A model generated the notes under the pieces. That model was not told the DNA's origin and did no database searches. It saw nothing but the letters and a program-made list of their open reading frames with translations. Below are positions 1-8,582 of a stretch of 64,000 nt of DNA, piece by piece. A program made the translations under genes and the position numbers. The number at the start of each line of letters is the position of its first letter. Position 1 is the stretch's first letter. This DNA is from Bradyrhizobium sp. LTSP885 (GTDB lineage: Bacteria > Pseudomonadota > Alphaproteobacteria > Rhizobiales > Xanthobacteraceae), in the NCBI RefSeq assembly GCF_000938305.1, contig NZ_JYMT01000015.1:100339-164338 (forward strand). The letters run 5' to 3'.

Positions 1-214
1 GCTTGTCGGCGCGGGTCGGCTCAGGTGACGGCTGGGCTCGCAACTCGACGCCGGGAACGGCGGCGGCGCGCGCCATCGGCGGCGCATCACGCACCGGGCT
101 CGCCAGCATGTCGCCGAACGAATCGCCGAGCGCTGTGATGTCGTCGTGCGAGCGCGCAAATCCGGCACTGCGTTTCGCAGGGCGCCGCCGGAACATGCCG
201 AGTAAATCCACCAT
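1..214 (-). CDS. lptB: LPS export ABC transporter ATPase LptB, N-terminal extension (partial)
   Basis: The reading frame opens with ATG at 214 and runs off the left edge of the window. The visible 71 residues begin MVDLLGMFRRRPAKRSAGFA and are rich in Arg, Ala and Pro. No Walker motif is reached, so the ATPase core must lie outside the window. Identification rests on position: on the same strand it follows lptC and lptA, where rhizobial lptB sits. LptB would power LPS extraction from the inner membrane. I recall that Bradyrhizobium LptB proteins carry a disordered extension like this ahead of the ABC domain. The gene is separated from the lptA copy by about 330 bases, so it may have its own promoter. 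Confidence 0.6.
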   Translation of the reverse strand, partial: MVDLLGMFRRRPAKRSAGFARSHDDITALGDSFGDMLASPVRDAPPMARAAAVPGVELRAQPSPEPTRADK

Positions 215-544
215 CCCCGCTTCGCTTTAGCCCTCTTAAGGTGATCCCGCGACCTTGCCTGCGGTCGAATTGATTCGCACGCGCGCCTCGCCAGCATGAT
301 CCGGAAAAGTGGATACCGGCTTTCCCCCGACAAACGCGAAACGCATTTGCGCGGCGATCATGCTCAAACAACGGCAAAGCGCGATATCAGCGCTTTGAAT
401 GACTGGATGCCCCTTGCTCCGGCTGACGCCACGATCCCCTCAGATGCGCCTCACAGCCGAGCCGCCACAGTAGATACAGGCTCACGGGGCGAGCTTCAAC
501 CTCGCGGCTGCGAGATATTATATAACATGCTGATATATATTGGT
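215..544. other. 330-base gap between lptA copy and lptB
   Basis: No convincing gene is present. The gap holds an inverted repeat whose 9-base arms (AGCATGATC and GATCATGCT) lie at 293-301 and 356-364, and a strikingly AT-rich stretch at about 511-550 in an otherwise GC-rich region. On the minus strand the AT-rich stretch contains a perfect TATAAT at 522-517, without a good -35 hexamer. It could supply a separate promoter for lptB. The frames that are open here overlap the repeat and look non-coding. Confidence 0.5.
293..364. repeat. Dispersed inverted repeat (GAGCATGATC family)
   Basis: Arms AGCATGATC (293-301) and GATCATGCT (356-364) enclose a stretch with GGAAAAG and ACCGGCTTTCC. Related elements with the same outer arms and an ACCGGTT core lie at 38896-38965 and, with GAGCACGATC arms, at 51679-51731. 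All three are intergenic. The function is unknown. Confidence 0.6.
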
Positions 545-1192
545 TTATTTTGATTTCCCAGGATTCGGCGAAGGCAGCGCGGATCCCGCCGCATTGCCAC
601 AATCCTGTCCCTGACCGACCAATGCCTGCACCTTGCCGCTGTCGGATTCCACGCGCGAGACGCCGGTGGTCATGTCGACCAGCAGCCGATCGCCGCGCAC
701 CACATTCTTGCACTGGGTCAGCACTACGCCGCCGAGCATGGTGATCAAATTGGCCTTGGTATCGAAGATCGCGGTCTCGCCGGTCACAACCTGATCCTTC
801 TGGGTGACGACGACATTGCCCTTCGCCACCAGCCGCTTGATCGACGAGGCACCACCGGGACCGGGGGTCGCCGACTGCATCGGGGCGCCGCCCTTTGCGG
901 CCTTGGTGTCCGCTGGGGGCGCCGACGGCTGGGTGGATTTGTCCTCGTAGAACGCGACCAATGTTTTCGAGATCATGGTGGTGTCGCCCTGCACCACTTT
1001 CACATTGCCGGCAAAGGTGGCCTCCTTCTTCTTGTCGCGCATTTCGAGCGAGGCCGCTTCGATCCGGACCGGCTGGTCGCGATTCTGCGCGAAGCCTTGC
1101 ATGGCGTTCGGCAGGGAGGCTGCGCCCTGCGCACGCGCCTCGTCGAACGCGATCACCGCGAGGACGCAGATGGCGGCGGCAAGAATGCGCAG
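545..1192 (-). CDS. Second LptA-like periplasmic LPS transport protein (tandem copy)
   Basis: This is an OstA/LptA-domain protein that closely matches the neighbouring LptA: both share EMRDKKKEATF, GNVKVVQGDTTM, TGVSRVESDSGKVQ and the linker before SSIKRL. LptA proteins bridge the periplasm between LptC and the outer-membrane LptD. There is no ATG near the 5' end. A GTG at 1156 would remove most of the signal peptide. An AGGAGG at 1203-1198 lies five bases before a CTG at 1192-1190, and starting there restores a signal sequence (LRILAAAICVLAVIAFDEA, cleavage near ARAQ). I therefore extended the gene to CTG, giving 215 residues. It lies 14 bases after lptA. It could be functional, forming mixed LptA filaments, or a decaying duplicate. 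Confidence 0.65.
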   Translation of the reverse strand: MRILAAAICVLAVIAFDEARAQGAASLPNAMQGFAQNRDQPVRIEAASLEMRDKKKEATFAGNVKVVQGDTTMISKTLVAFYEDKSTQPSAPPADTKAAKGGAPMQSATPGPGGASSIKRLVAKGNVVVTQKDQVVTGETAIFDTKANLITMLGGVVLTQCKNVVRGDRLLVDMTTGVSRVESDSGKVQALVGQGQDCGNAAGSALPSPNPGKSK

Positions 1193-1206
1193 AAAAGCCT
1201 CCTGAT

Positions 1207-1938
1207 CTACTTGGGCTTACTTTGGCTTCCCGGGAGCAGGGACGGGAGCGCCGGGGCAGCACCAGGAGCGCCGGGCGTCCCGCAGCCCTGGTTGGGCTGG
1301 CCGGCCTGGTTCTGGATGAACAGCCCCTGCACCTTGCCGCTGTCGGATTCGACCCGCGAGACGCCCGTGGTCATGTCGACCAGCAGGCGGTCGCCGCGCA
1401 GCACGTTCTTGCACTGGGTCAGCACCACCTGACCACCGCTGCCGCCGAGCATGGTGATCAGGTTGGTCTTGGTGTCGAAGATCGCGGTCTCGCCGGTGAC
1501 GACCTGATCCTTCTGGGTGACGACGACATTGCCCTTCGCCTCCAGCCGCTTGATCGACGAAGCGCCGCCGGGACCGGGGGCCGCCGCCGGCATCGGGGCA
1601 GCGGCGCCCTTCGCGGCCTTGGCGGGCGCGGCCGGCGCCGCCGGCTGGGTGGATTTGTCCTCGTAGAACACGACCAGGATCTTCGAGGTCATGGTGGTGT
1701 CGCCCTGCACCACCTTCACATTGCCGGAGAAGGTCGCTTCCTTCTTCTTGTCGCGCATTTCAAGCGCCGCGGCCTCGATCTGGATCGGCTGGTCGCGGTT
1801 CTGCGAAAAGCCCTGCATCGCGTTGGGTACGCCCGTCATCGTCGAGCTCTGCGCGGATGCAGCGCTCGCCGCGATGAGCGCGAGCAGGAAGGCCGCGATG
1901 GCCGTGACGCGCGGAGAAAATCTCATCATCAGGATCAT
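1207..1938 (-). CDS. lptA: LPS transport periplasmic protein LptA
   Basis: A 243-residue OstA/LptA-family protein with an N-terminal signal peptide (about residues 1-30, cleavage after SASAQ-like residues). The beta-jellyroll domain contains the characteristic IEAAALEMRDKKKEATF and GNVKVVQGDTTM segments and ends in a Pro/Gly-rich tail. It carries LPS across the periplasm as part of the Lpt bridge. The start ATG overlaps the lptC stop in an ATGA arrangement, which indicates translational coupling. A near-duplicate follows 14 bases downstream. A loop of roughly 25 Ala/Pro/Lys-rich residues in the middle is longer than in the E. coli protein. Confidence 0.9.
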   Translation of the reverse strand: MILMMRFSPRVTAIAAFLLALIAASAASAQSSTMTGVPNAMQGFSQNRDQPIQIEAAALEMRDKKKEATFSGNVKVVQGDTTMTSKILVVFYEDKSTQPAAPAAPAKAAKGAAAPMPAAAPGPGGASSIKRLEAKGNVVVTQKDQVVTGETAIFDTKTNLITMLGGSGGQVVLTQCKNVLRGDRLLVDMTTGVSRVESDSGKVQGLFIQNQAGQPNQGCGTPGAPGAAPALPSLLPGSQSKPK

Positions 1939-2663
1939 TTCGGGTTGGCTGATTTGCGCGTCTTCGGCGCCGGCGGAGGAGGCGGTGCCGGCTCGGCGGC
2001 GGGTGGATTGTTGTCGCCGAGCTTATCCAGGTTCATCACGACGTTGCCCTCGAACCGGACCAGCTCGCCGCTGTTATAGATCCGCAATCTGTCTGACGTC
2101 AGCGTGCCGTCGAGCAGCTTGACGTCGACATGCTCGTCCGAACTCACGTCACCCTTGTTGATGTCGACCAGCGCCGACGTCAGCTTCGCCTCATAGCCGG
2201 TGGACGATTGCAGGAAGATATCCTGGCGAAGGTCGAGCATCTGCTTCTTTTGGTCGAAGAAACCGGTGCGCGCGTCCATGATCACCGTCGACTGATCCTG
2301 TTGCGCCACCTTGGCGCGGATGGTTTTCAACTCGAGATGATCGGGATCGGTGACGTCCTGGATCGCGGCCTTGGCCCACATTTCGTAGGGCCGCCCGTCG
2401 GCCGAGAAGCCGGCCAGATGCGGCGCTTCCATCGTAATCTTGGTGCCGGAGACCACGAGATTGTCCATCTCGACCGGCAGGTTGGGCATCAAGGCGCGGA
2501 ACGGATTGACGACCGAGACGAAGACGATCGCCGCCATCGACACCACCACCGCGGCGGGAACGGCGACGCGCAGGATCCGCACCATACGGCTGTGGCGCGC
2601 GGCCGCGGCAAAGCGCGCCTCGAGACCGACGACGTCATAGGCTGGATTCTGGACCGAACTCAC
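1935..2663 (-). CDS. lptC: LPS export system protein LptC
   Basis: An LptC/YrbK-family protein of 242 residues with one N-terminal membrane anchor (about residues 27-48, ending in VFVSVVNPF) followed by a periplasmic LptC beta-jellyroll and a Pro/Ala-rich tail. LptC joins the inner-membrane LptBFG complex to LptA. I chose the GTG at 2663 (protein SSVQNPAYDVVG after the start) because GGGAG lies five bases upstream; an in-frame GTG at 2690 would add nine residues. The 3' end overlaps lptA by four bases. The RNase D gene lies about 150 bases upstream on the same strand. Confidence 0.85.
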   Translation of the reverse strand: MSSVQNPAYDVVGLEARFAAAARHSRMVRILRVAVPAAVVVSMAAIVFVSVVNPFRALMPNLPVEMDNLVVSGTKITMEAPHLAGFSADGRPYEMWAKAAIQDVTDPDHLELKTIRAKVAQQDQSTVIMDARTGFFDQKKQMLDLRQDIFLQSSTGYEAKLTSALVDINKGDVSSDEHVDVKLLDGTLTSDRLRIYNSGELVRFEGNVVMNLDKLGDNNPPAAEPAPPPPPAPKTRKSANPK

Positions 2664-2815
2664 ACATGCTCCCGAGGCGCGAAATCGCACCCCATTCTAC
2701 CCGCAGCTGTCCAAATATGCAGCTAACGCCTTGCGTCGCGCCCCGGAGTGGGACCTCGCGGGAACAGTTTGGCCGAAACGGGGCGGAAATCGCCCCTCGC
2801 TCCCAAAATCGCCAT

Positions 2816-3430
2816 TCAGGAATGGGCGAAGATGTCCTCGGCTTCCCAGCCGTCGAGATCGAGCCGGGCGCGGGAGGGGAGGAATTCGAAGCAGGCCTTG
2901 GCGAGGTCGGTCCGCCCCTCGCGCGCCAGCATGACGTTGAGCCGCTCCCGCAGCGCATGCAGATGCAGCACGTCGGAGGCCGCGTAAGCCAGCTGGGCCT
3001 CGGACAGGCTCGGCGCGCCCCAGTCGCTCGACTGCTGCTGCTTTGACAGGTCGACGTTCAGGACTTCCCGCACCAGGTCCTTGAGGCCATGGCGGTCGGT
3101 ATAGGTGCGGGTCAGGCGCGAGGCGATCTTGGTGCAGTAAACGGGGGTCGGCATCACGCCCAAGGCGTTATAGAGCACAGCGACGTCGAACCGCGCGAAA
3201 TGGAAGATCTTGGTGATGCCAGGGTTGGCCAGCAGCGCCTTCAGGTTCGGCGAATCGGTGTGGCCCTTCGGAATCTGGATCACGTCGGCGGTGCCGTCGC
3301 CGTTCGACATCTGCACCACGCAGAGCCGGTCGCGATGCGGGTGCAGCCCCATGGTCTCGGTGTCGATCGCGACCGAATCGGTGTAGCGGGACAGATCGGG
3401 CAGGTCGCCGCGATGCAGGCGGATAGTCAT
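2816..3430 (-). CDS. Ribonuclease D-type 3'-5' exonuclease (single domain)
   Basis: A DEDD-family exonuclease of 204 residues. The acidic motifs are visible: DTETMG (Exo I) near the N-terminus, FHFARFDVAVLYN (Exo II) and YAASDV (Exo III, Y-x3-D). The HRDC domains of E. coli RNase D are absent, so this is the short alphaproteobacterial form. It should trim 3' ends of structured RNAs such as tRNA precursors. The ATG at 3430 is preceded by GAGG at suitable distance; an upstream TTG would add only three residues. It precedes lptC on the same strand, an arrangement I recall from related genomes. Confidence 0.8.
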   Translation of the reverse strand: MTIRLHRGDLPDLSRYTDSVAIDTETMGLHPHRDRLCVVQMSNGDGTADVIQIPKGHTDSPNLKALLANPGITKIFHFARFDVAVLYNALGVMPTPVYCTKIASRLTRTYTDRHGLKDLVREVLNVDLSKQQQSSDWGAPSLSEAQLAYAASDVLHLHALRERLNVMLAREGRTDLAKACFEFLPSRARLDLDGWEAEDIFAHS

Positions 3431-3659
3431 GAAAAACAACCTCGGGTTCCAAATGTCGATTCGGGCGAAACACTAGCGTCCTAAGGCTCGAAGGGCGAGC
3501 GGGTAGACGGCCCCAAGGCGGGTCAGACCAAGCTTTTCGCCGCGATTTTTGCCGTTGGCCCCCGCATTTCGGCATACGGCTTTGCTTCCCTTTGCCGATG
3601 AAATCGGCCCGCACCCACCCTATCTGTTGCCAGCCCCTCGCCCGCCCGCCTCCAATGAA

Positions 3660-4940
3660 ATGAGCCACATGTCCGAACAGACCATCGCTGCGCCGATCGA
3701 CGACCCGCAAGAGCTGGAGCGCGGCTTTACGCGCTACCAGTCGGTCCTGATTGCGCTGCTCGCATTCACCCAATTCACGATCATTCTCGACTTCATCATC
3801 ATGTCGCCGCTCGGCGCCATCCTGATGCCCGCGCTCAACATCACGGCCGCGCAATTCGGCGTCGCGGTGTCGGCCTACGCCTTCAGCGCGGGACTGGCGG
3901 GCATCCTTGCCGCCGGCTTTGCCGACCGCTTCGACCGCAAACGCCTGCTGCTGTTCTTCTATGCCGGTTTCACGCTTGGCACCCTGCTCTGCGCGCTGGC
4001 GCCGAACTACCATGTGCTGCTGATGGGGCGGATCGTGACCGGCTTGTTCGGCGGCGTGATCGGCTCGGTCGTGCTCGCCATCGTCACCGATTTGTTCGCG
4101 CTGCATCTGCGCGGCCGCGTGATGGGCTTCGTTCAAACTGCGTTTGCCGCAAGCCAGGTCCTCGGCATTCCGGCCGGCCTGTTTCTCGCCAATCACTGGA
4201 ACTGGCACATTGCCTTCTTCGCGATCGTCGGCCTGTCGATCGCGGCGATGGTCGTCATCGCGTTCATGATGCAACCGGTCGACGCGCATCTGCGGCTGAA
4301 GCCGGACCACAATCCCTTTCATCATCTGATCGCGACCATCGGACAGCCGCGCTACACGCTGGCCTTCCTGGTCACGACGCTGCTGGCGACCGGCGGATTC
4401 ATGCTGATGCCGTTCGGCAGCGCCTTCACCGTGCATAACCTCGGCATCGATATCGTGCACCTTCCGACCATCTATCTGGTCACTGGCCTGTTCACGATCG
4501 CCATCGGGCCGCTGGTCGGCCGTGCGAGCGATGCGTTCGGCAAATATCCGACTTTCGTGTTCGGCAGCGCCGTGTCCGTGACCATGGTGCTGATCTACAC
4601 GCATCTCGGTCAGGTCTCGTTGACGACCGCGATCGTCGTCAACGTACTGATGTTCGTCGGCATCTTTTCGCGCATGATCCCGTCGCAGGCGCTGATGTCG
4701 GCGATTCCCGATCCGAGCCAGCGCGGCTCGTTCAGCGCGATCAGCGCATCCGTGCAGCAACTCTCCGGCGGACTCGGCTCGGTGTTCGCCGCCGCGATCA
4801 TCGCGGAGAATGCGGACGGCTCGCTGTTGCATTTCGAGCGGATCGGATACGTCGTCGTGACGACGTCGATCATCTCTGTCATCGCGATGTATTTTGTGCA
4901 GCGATCAGTCGCGAAGCGGGCCGGCAGGCGGGTGGTATGA
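3660..4940 (+). CDS. MFS transporter (12-helix major facilitator)
   Basis: A 426-residue membrane protein with about twelve hydrophobic segments and the MFS motif A-like loop GFADRFDRKRLLLFF between helices 2 and 3, plus RIVTGLFGGVIGSVV in helix 4. It resembles arabinose-efflux-permease-type (AraJ-like) carriers. The substrate cannot be read from sequence. ATG at 3660 (MSHMSEQ) or 3669 are both possible; neither has a strong ribosome-binding site. It is divergent from the RNase D gene and appears monocistronic, with about 260 bases before the next gene. Confidence 0.8.
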   Translation: MSHMSEQTIAAPIDDPQELERGFTRYQSVLIALLAFTQFTIILDFIIMSPLGAILMPALNITAAQFGVAVSAYAFSAGLAGILAAGFADRFDRKRLLLFFYAGFTLGTLLCALAPNYHVLLMGRIVTGLFGGVIGSVVLAIVTDLFALHLRGRVMGFVQTAFAASQVLGIPAGLFLANHWNWHIAFFAIVGLSIAAMVVIAFMMQPVDAHLRLKPDHNPFHHLIATIGQPRYTLAFLVTTLLATGGFMLMPFGSAFTVHNLGIDIVHLPTIYLVTGLFTIAIGPLVGRASDAFGKYPTFVFGSAVSVTMVLIYTHLGQVSLTTAIVVNVLMFVGIFSRMIPSQALMSAIPDPSQRGSFSAISASVQQLSGGLGSVFAAAIIAENADGSLLHFERIGYVVVTTSIISVIAMYFVQRSVAKRAGRRVV

Positions 4941-5205
4941 GGGCAGGCGCCGGGCAGGTACGTCGATCCCGCCTGAGACGGTCAACATCAACGCGATCAC
5001 ACCGGTGCTCGTGGCCGTCTGCGTCCGGCTTTATGGCGCGAGGCCTGGCAAGCGAACCGGCGGCCGACTGAGCCGCCATTCCTTATCGTTGCACTCAAGC
5101 AACACCCCACGGAAAAGCAAATCCAGTGGCACGCCAAACTGTCGCACCCAGAGGTTTCATGACAGAAATCGGGCGGCAATATTTTGGGAATGCTGGGGAA
5201 TGGGA

Positions 5206-5985
5206 ATGCATCGTTTTGCGATCTTCGGACTTGGGCTGCTTTCGATTGTGGACGTGTCAGGCACGGCATCGGCCGCCGACCTTGCGGCGCGGCCCTATAC
5301 CAAGGCGCCCGCTCTCGCCTCGGTCTATGACTGGAGCGGCTTTTACATCGGTCTCAATGGCGGCGGCGGGTCGGCCCATGGCTGCTGGGACCTCACCAGC
5401 GTGGCCGGTGTCGCGATCGCGCCCGCCGCGAGGGAAGGCTGCAACACCGGGACCGGCGCGTTGGCCGGCGGTCAGATCGGATATCGCTGGCAGTCCGCGA
5501 ATTGGGTGTTCGGCCTCGAAGCCCAGGGCGATTGGGCCGACCTGAAGGGAACGAACGCCAGCCTGACGGCACTGATTCCCTACAACAACCAGACCAAGGT
5601 CGACGCCATCGGCCTGTTCACCGGCCAGATCGGTTACGCCTGGAACAACGTCCTCCTCTATCTGAAGGGCGGCGCTGCGGTCACCGACAACAAGTACTCG
5701 AGCTACTTCCCCGTCGGCAACATCTTCGCCGCGGCCGGCGTCCCCTGGAATTCGGCAAGCGACACCCGTTGGGGCGGCACGGTGGGAGCCGGACTCGAAT
5801 TCGGCTTTGCGCCGAACTGGTCGGTGGCGCTCGAATACGACCACCTGTTCATGGACAAGCCGAACGTCACGTTCCCGATCAGCACCATCGCAGTCGGACG
5901 CACCGACAATATCAGCCAGAACGTCGACATCGGAACGATCCGCCTGAACTACCGCTTTGGCGGTCCGGTCGTTGCGAAATACTGA
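5206..5985 (+). CDS. Outer membrane beta-barrel protein (Omp25/Omp31 porin-like family)
   Basis: A 259-residue exported protein. The signal peptide spans about residues 1-24 (MHRFAIFGLGLLSIVDVSG, cleavage after ASA). The mature part shows the rhizobial outer-membrane signature VYDWSGFYIGLNGGG, alternating beta strands with Gly/aromatic pairs (GQIGYRWQSANWVFGLEAQG, GLEFGFAPNWSVALEYD) and a C-terminal NYRFG strand, as in eight-stranded Omp25/31 barrels. GGGGA six bases upstream favours ATG at 5206 over 5200. A strong intrinsic terminator follows. Proteins of this family are abundant surface proteins in Bradyrhizobium; a specific role cannot be assigned. Confidence 0.85.
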   Translation: MHRFAIFGLGLLSIVDVSGTASAADLAARPYTKAPALASVYDWSGFYIGLNGGGGSAHGCWDLTSVAGVAIAPAAREGCNTGTGALAGGQIGYRWQSANWVFGLEAQGDWADLKGTNASLTALIPYNNQTKVDAIGLFTGQIGYAWNNVLLYLKGGAAVTDNKYSSYFPVGNIFAAAGVPWNSASDTRWGGTVGAGLEFGFAPNWSVALEYDHLFMDKPNVTFPISTIAVGRTDNISQNVDIGTIRLNYRFGGPVVAKY

Positions 5986-6020
5986 TCGACGTTTCGGCGT
6001 CCGATCTGTCGCAACAATCG

Positions 6021-6050
6021 AAGCCCCGGCAATGCCGGGGCTTTCTTCTT
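6021..6050 (+). terminator. Intrinsic terminator after outer-membrane protein gene
   Basis: A GC-rich hairpin AGCCCCGGC-AAT-GCCGGGGCT is followed by TTCTTCTT, about 36 bases after the stop codon at 5985. The stem is perfect over nine base pairs. Confidence 0.85.
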
Positions 6051-6184
6051 TGGCATCGAATCGATGACGATGCGAAGCGAATGTCCCAACGACATGGAGA
6101 TCGAGCAGCAACGCGTAGGGTAGATTAGCCGAAGGCGTAATCCGCCTTAGCTGATTCCGTGATACGTTGATTACGGAATGAGCA

Positions 6185-7078
6185 TTGGTGGATCAGGCGA
6201 TGACAGTGCCTTGGCTTATCGAAATTGCCATCGAACCCAAGTTGAAAGCAGAAAGCGTGAAGCTTGATGCTGCCCTCGCCGAACTCACCGCTGAGGATCC
6301 GTCCTTCCGCGTGTCCATCGATCACGAGTCCGGCCAGCTCATCATGAAGGGCGTGAGCGAACTGCATCTCGACGGCAAGATCGATCTCCTGAAGCGCATC
6401 TACAAGGTCGACGCCCGTATCGGCGCGCCGCAGGTCGCGTTCCGCGAGCGTGTCACCAAGCGCGTCGAGCACAGCTACATCTACAAGAGGCCGCTCGGCC
6501 CCATGAGCCAGTTCGCTTCCGTCACCCTCGTGGTCGAGCCGAACGAGCCCGACAAGGGCTATGAGTTCATGATCGTCGGCGACGCGGTGCCGAAGGAATA
6601 CATCCCCGGCGTCGAAAAGGGCCTTGCGAGCGTGCTGTCCTCGGGCGTGGTCGCCGGTTTCCCGGTGGTCGACGTCAAGGTACAGCTGATCGACGGCAAG
6701 TTCCACGACGTCGACTCGTCGGTGATGGCCTTCGAAATCGCCACCCGCGCCTGCTTCCGCGAGGCGCTACAGATGGCGAAGTCCGTGCTGCTCGAGCCGA
6801 TCATGAAGGTCGAGGTGGTAACCTCAGGAGAGCGCCTAGCTCCAGTCATGCACGACCTGAGGCTTCGTCGCGCCAGGATTCAGGATCAAAGCGTCCGCGG
6901 CGACGGCATCGTTATCACTGCGATGGTGCCACTGATGAATATGTTTGGCTACACGAACGGCCTGTACGCGGCGAGCCAAGGGCGCGCGACCTTCGCGATG
7001 CAGTTCGATCACTATGCGATAGCACCACCCAACGATGATGACCCGCCCTTTGGACCTGCGATAGGAATGCGCGCCTGA
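6185..7078 (+). CDS. N-terminally truncated EF-G fragment (domains III-V), probable fusA-derived pseudogene
   Basis: The 297-residue frame matches the C-terminal half of elongation factor [86 protein letters not shown] and [10 protein letters not shown] are all recognisable. The GTP-binding domain and domain II, roughly 400 residues, are missing, so it cannot act as a translocase. Conserved positions have drifted, for example in the segment after [11 protein letters not shown], and the C-terminus continues into an unrelated [10 protein letters not shown] tail. Starts at 6185 (TTG), 6188 (GTG) or 6200 (ATG) are possible and none has a good ribosome-binding site. The frame is nevertheless intact. 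Confidence 0.75.
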   Translation: MVDQAMTVPWLIEIAIEPKLKAESVKLDAALAELTAEDPSFRVSIDHESGQLIMKGVSELHLDGKIDLLKRIYKVDARIGAPQVAFRERVTKRVEHSYIYKRPLGPMSQFASVTLVVEPNEPDKGYEFMIVGDAVPKEYIPGVEKGLASVLSSGVVAGFPVVDVKVQLIDGKFHDVDSSVMAFEIATRACFREALQMAKSVLLEPIMKVEVVTSGERLAPVMHDLRLRRARIQDQSVRGDGIVITAMVPLMNMFGYTNGLYAASQGRATFAMQFDHYAIAPPNDDDPPFGPAIGMRA

Positions 7079-7229
7079 AACTGCGGCGCCACGAGCGCCC
7101 GAATCCCGCTCGGGCGCAATGACCGCCGGCGGGTTACGGCTTCCGCCTTCGCTCCTTGAGCTACGGCGGACGCGGGCGCCTCACCCGCCCTACGGATGCT
7201 CAGCGATCTCAATCGCTTAAAAAGGGGGG

Positions 7230-7316
<87 letters not shown>

Positions 7317-7325
7317 GTGGGCGCG

Positions 7326-7354
7326 TTACTAAAGTTCGGTCGCGCGCTTGTCAA
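7326..7354 (-). promoter_or_regulatory. Sigma-70 promoter of tRNA-Leu
   Basis: On the minus strand a perfect TTGACA (7354-7349) is separated by exactly 17 bases from TAGTAA (7331-7326). The tRNA 5' end is at 7316, so the transcript leader would be only a few bases long. Confidence 0.8.
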
Positions 7355-7460
7355 ATTCGCGAATGGGAATTCTTATACGCTGTACAGGATGGGGCCGATG
7401 GCGTATCGCCAAACGGCTAAGTGCCCTCAATAACTCTCGAATCCGGCAGGAATGGACCTC

Positions 7461-8429
7461 ATGGCATCGAACCTGGAAACAACAGTCACGGTCTTCGGCG
7501 GATCGGGTTTTCTGGGGCGGAACGTGGTCCGGGCGCTGTGCAAGCGCAATTATCGGGTCCGTGTCGCGGTGCGGCGGCCCGAACTCGCCGGCCATTTGCA
7601 GCCGCTCGGCCTGGTCGGCCAGATCCACGCCGTGCAGGCCAATGTGCGCTACCCGGCCTCGGTCGAGGCGGCGATGCGCGATTCGGACATCGCGATCAAT
7701 CTGGTGGGCATCCTGAGCGAGGGCGGCGGGCAGACCTTCGACGCCGTGCAAGTGAAGGGGGCCGAGACCATTGCCAAGGCGGCGGCCGCGGCGGGCGCCC
7801 GGATGATCCATGTCTCGGCTGTGGGCGCCGACGAGAATTCGCTCTCCAGCTATTACCGTTCCAAGGCCGCCGGCGAGGCGGCGGTGAAAGCGGCAGCGCC
7901 GTCGGCCACCATCGTGCGGCCGTCGCTGATGTTCGGACCCGAGGACCAGTTCACCAACCGCTTTGCGGCGCTGGCGCGGATGTCGCCGGTGCTGCCGCTG
8001 GTCGGCGGCGGGGTCAACAAATTGCAGCCCGCCTATGTCGCCGACGTCGGGCGGGCGGTGGCTGATATCGTGGACAGCAATGCCAAGGCCGGCGCGACTT
8101 ACGAGCTCGGCGGGCCGGAAGTGCTGACCATGCGCGAGGTGATGGAGATCATCCTCGAGATCACGCAGCGCGATCGCATGCTGGCGCCGCTGCCGTTCGG
8201 CCTCGCCAAGCTGCAAGCGCTGGTGCTGCAATTCGCGCCGGGTGCGTTCAAGCTGACGCCCGACCAGGTGACGATGCTGCGCTCGGACAATGTGGTGTCG
8301 GAGGCCGCGAAGACAGCCGGGCTGACATTCGAAGGTCTCGGCATCACGCCCGACTCGATGGAAGCGATCGCCCCGCAATATCTCTGGCGCTTCCGCGCGA
8401 CGGGGCAGTTCCAGAAGAAGAGCGCGTAG
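7461..8429 (+). CDS. NDUFA9-like NAD(P)-binding protein (complex I-associated, atypical SDR)
   Basis: A 322-residue atypical short-chain dehydrogenase/reductase. The Rossmann glycine motif VFGGSGFLGRNVV lies near residue 12, and a YYRSK motif follows in the position of the SDR active site. The overall pattern matches the complex I NDUFA9 subunit family found in alphaproteobacteria and mitochondria, which binds NADPH and is thought to stabilise rather than catalyse. ATG at 7461 (MASNLETTVTV) is chosen because AGGA lies nine bases upstream; ATG at 7452 is also in frame. It is transcribed divergently from the tRNA-Leu gene and followed by an intergenic palindrome. Confidence 0.8.
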   Translation: MASNLETTVTVFGGSGFLGRNVVRALCKRNYRVRVAVRRPELAGHLQPLGLVGQIHAVQANVRYPASVEAAMRDSDIAINLVGILSEGGGQTFDAVQVKGAETIAKAAAAAGARMIHVSAVGADENSLSSYYRSKAAGEAAVKAAAPSATIVRPSLMFGPEDQFTNRFAALARMSPVLPLVGGGVNKLQPAYVADVGRAVADIVDSNAKAGATYELGGPEVLTMREVMEIILEITQRDRMLAPLPFGLAKLQALVLQFAPGAFKLTPDQVTMLRSDNVVSEAAKTAGLTFEGLGITPDSMEAIAPQYLWRFRATGQFQKKSA

Positions 8430-8435
8430 CTCTTT

Positions 8436-8569
8436 CGTCGTCCCGGCCAAGCGAAGCGCGAGCCGGGACCCATAACCACGACTGTCCGAGTTCTGTAAAG
8501 CTGGGGCCACAGCTCTACGTAACCAACAGAGAGCTGTGGTTATGGGTCCCTGCTTTCGCAGGGACGACA
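8436..8569. repeat. Bipartite intergenic palindrome (GTCGTCCC family)
   Basis: The element begins CGTCGTCCCGG and ends GGGACGAC. Inside are perfect 15-base inverted arms GGGACCCATAACCAC (8465-8479) and GTGGTTATGGGTCCC (8536-8550), and a second competing pair CCACAGCTCT (8507-8516) and AGAGCTGTGG (8530-8539). A related element with the same ends lies at 22544-22670. It lies between convergent genes and could also act as a bidirectional transcription stop. Confidence 0.8.
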
Positions 8570-8582
8570 GCGGAATTCTTGA

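Noticed and set aside
3168..4832. Open frame of 554 codons on the minus strand opposite the MFS transporter
   Set aside because: The high GC content leaves long open antisense frames. The plus-strand MFS protein has clear helices and motifs, while this frame translates to a low-complexity Arg/Asp/His-rich product with no recognisable domain.
7199..7229. Possible terminator after tRNA-Leu
   Set aside because: There is a T-run but no convincing hairpin before it, and the AGCGAT/ATCGCT pair lies on the wrong side.
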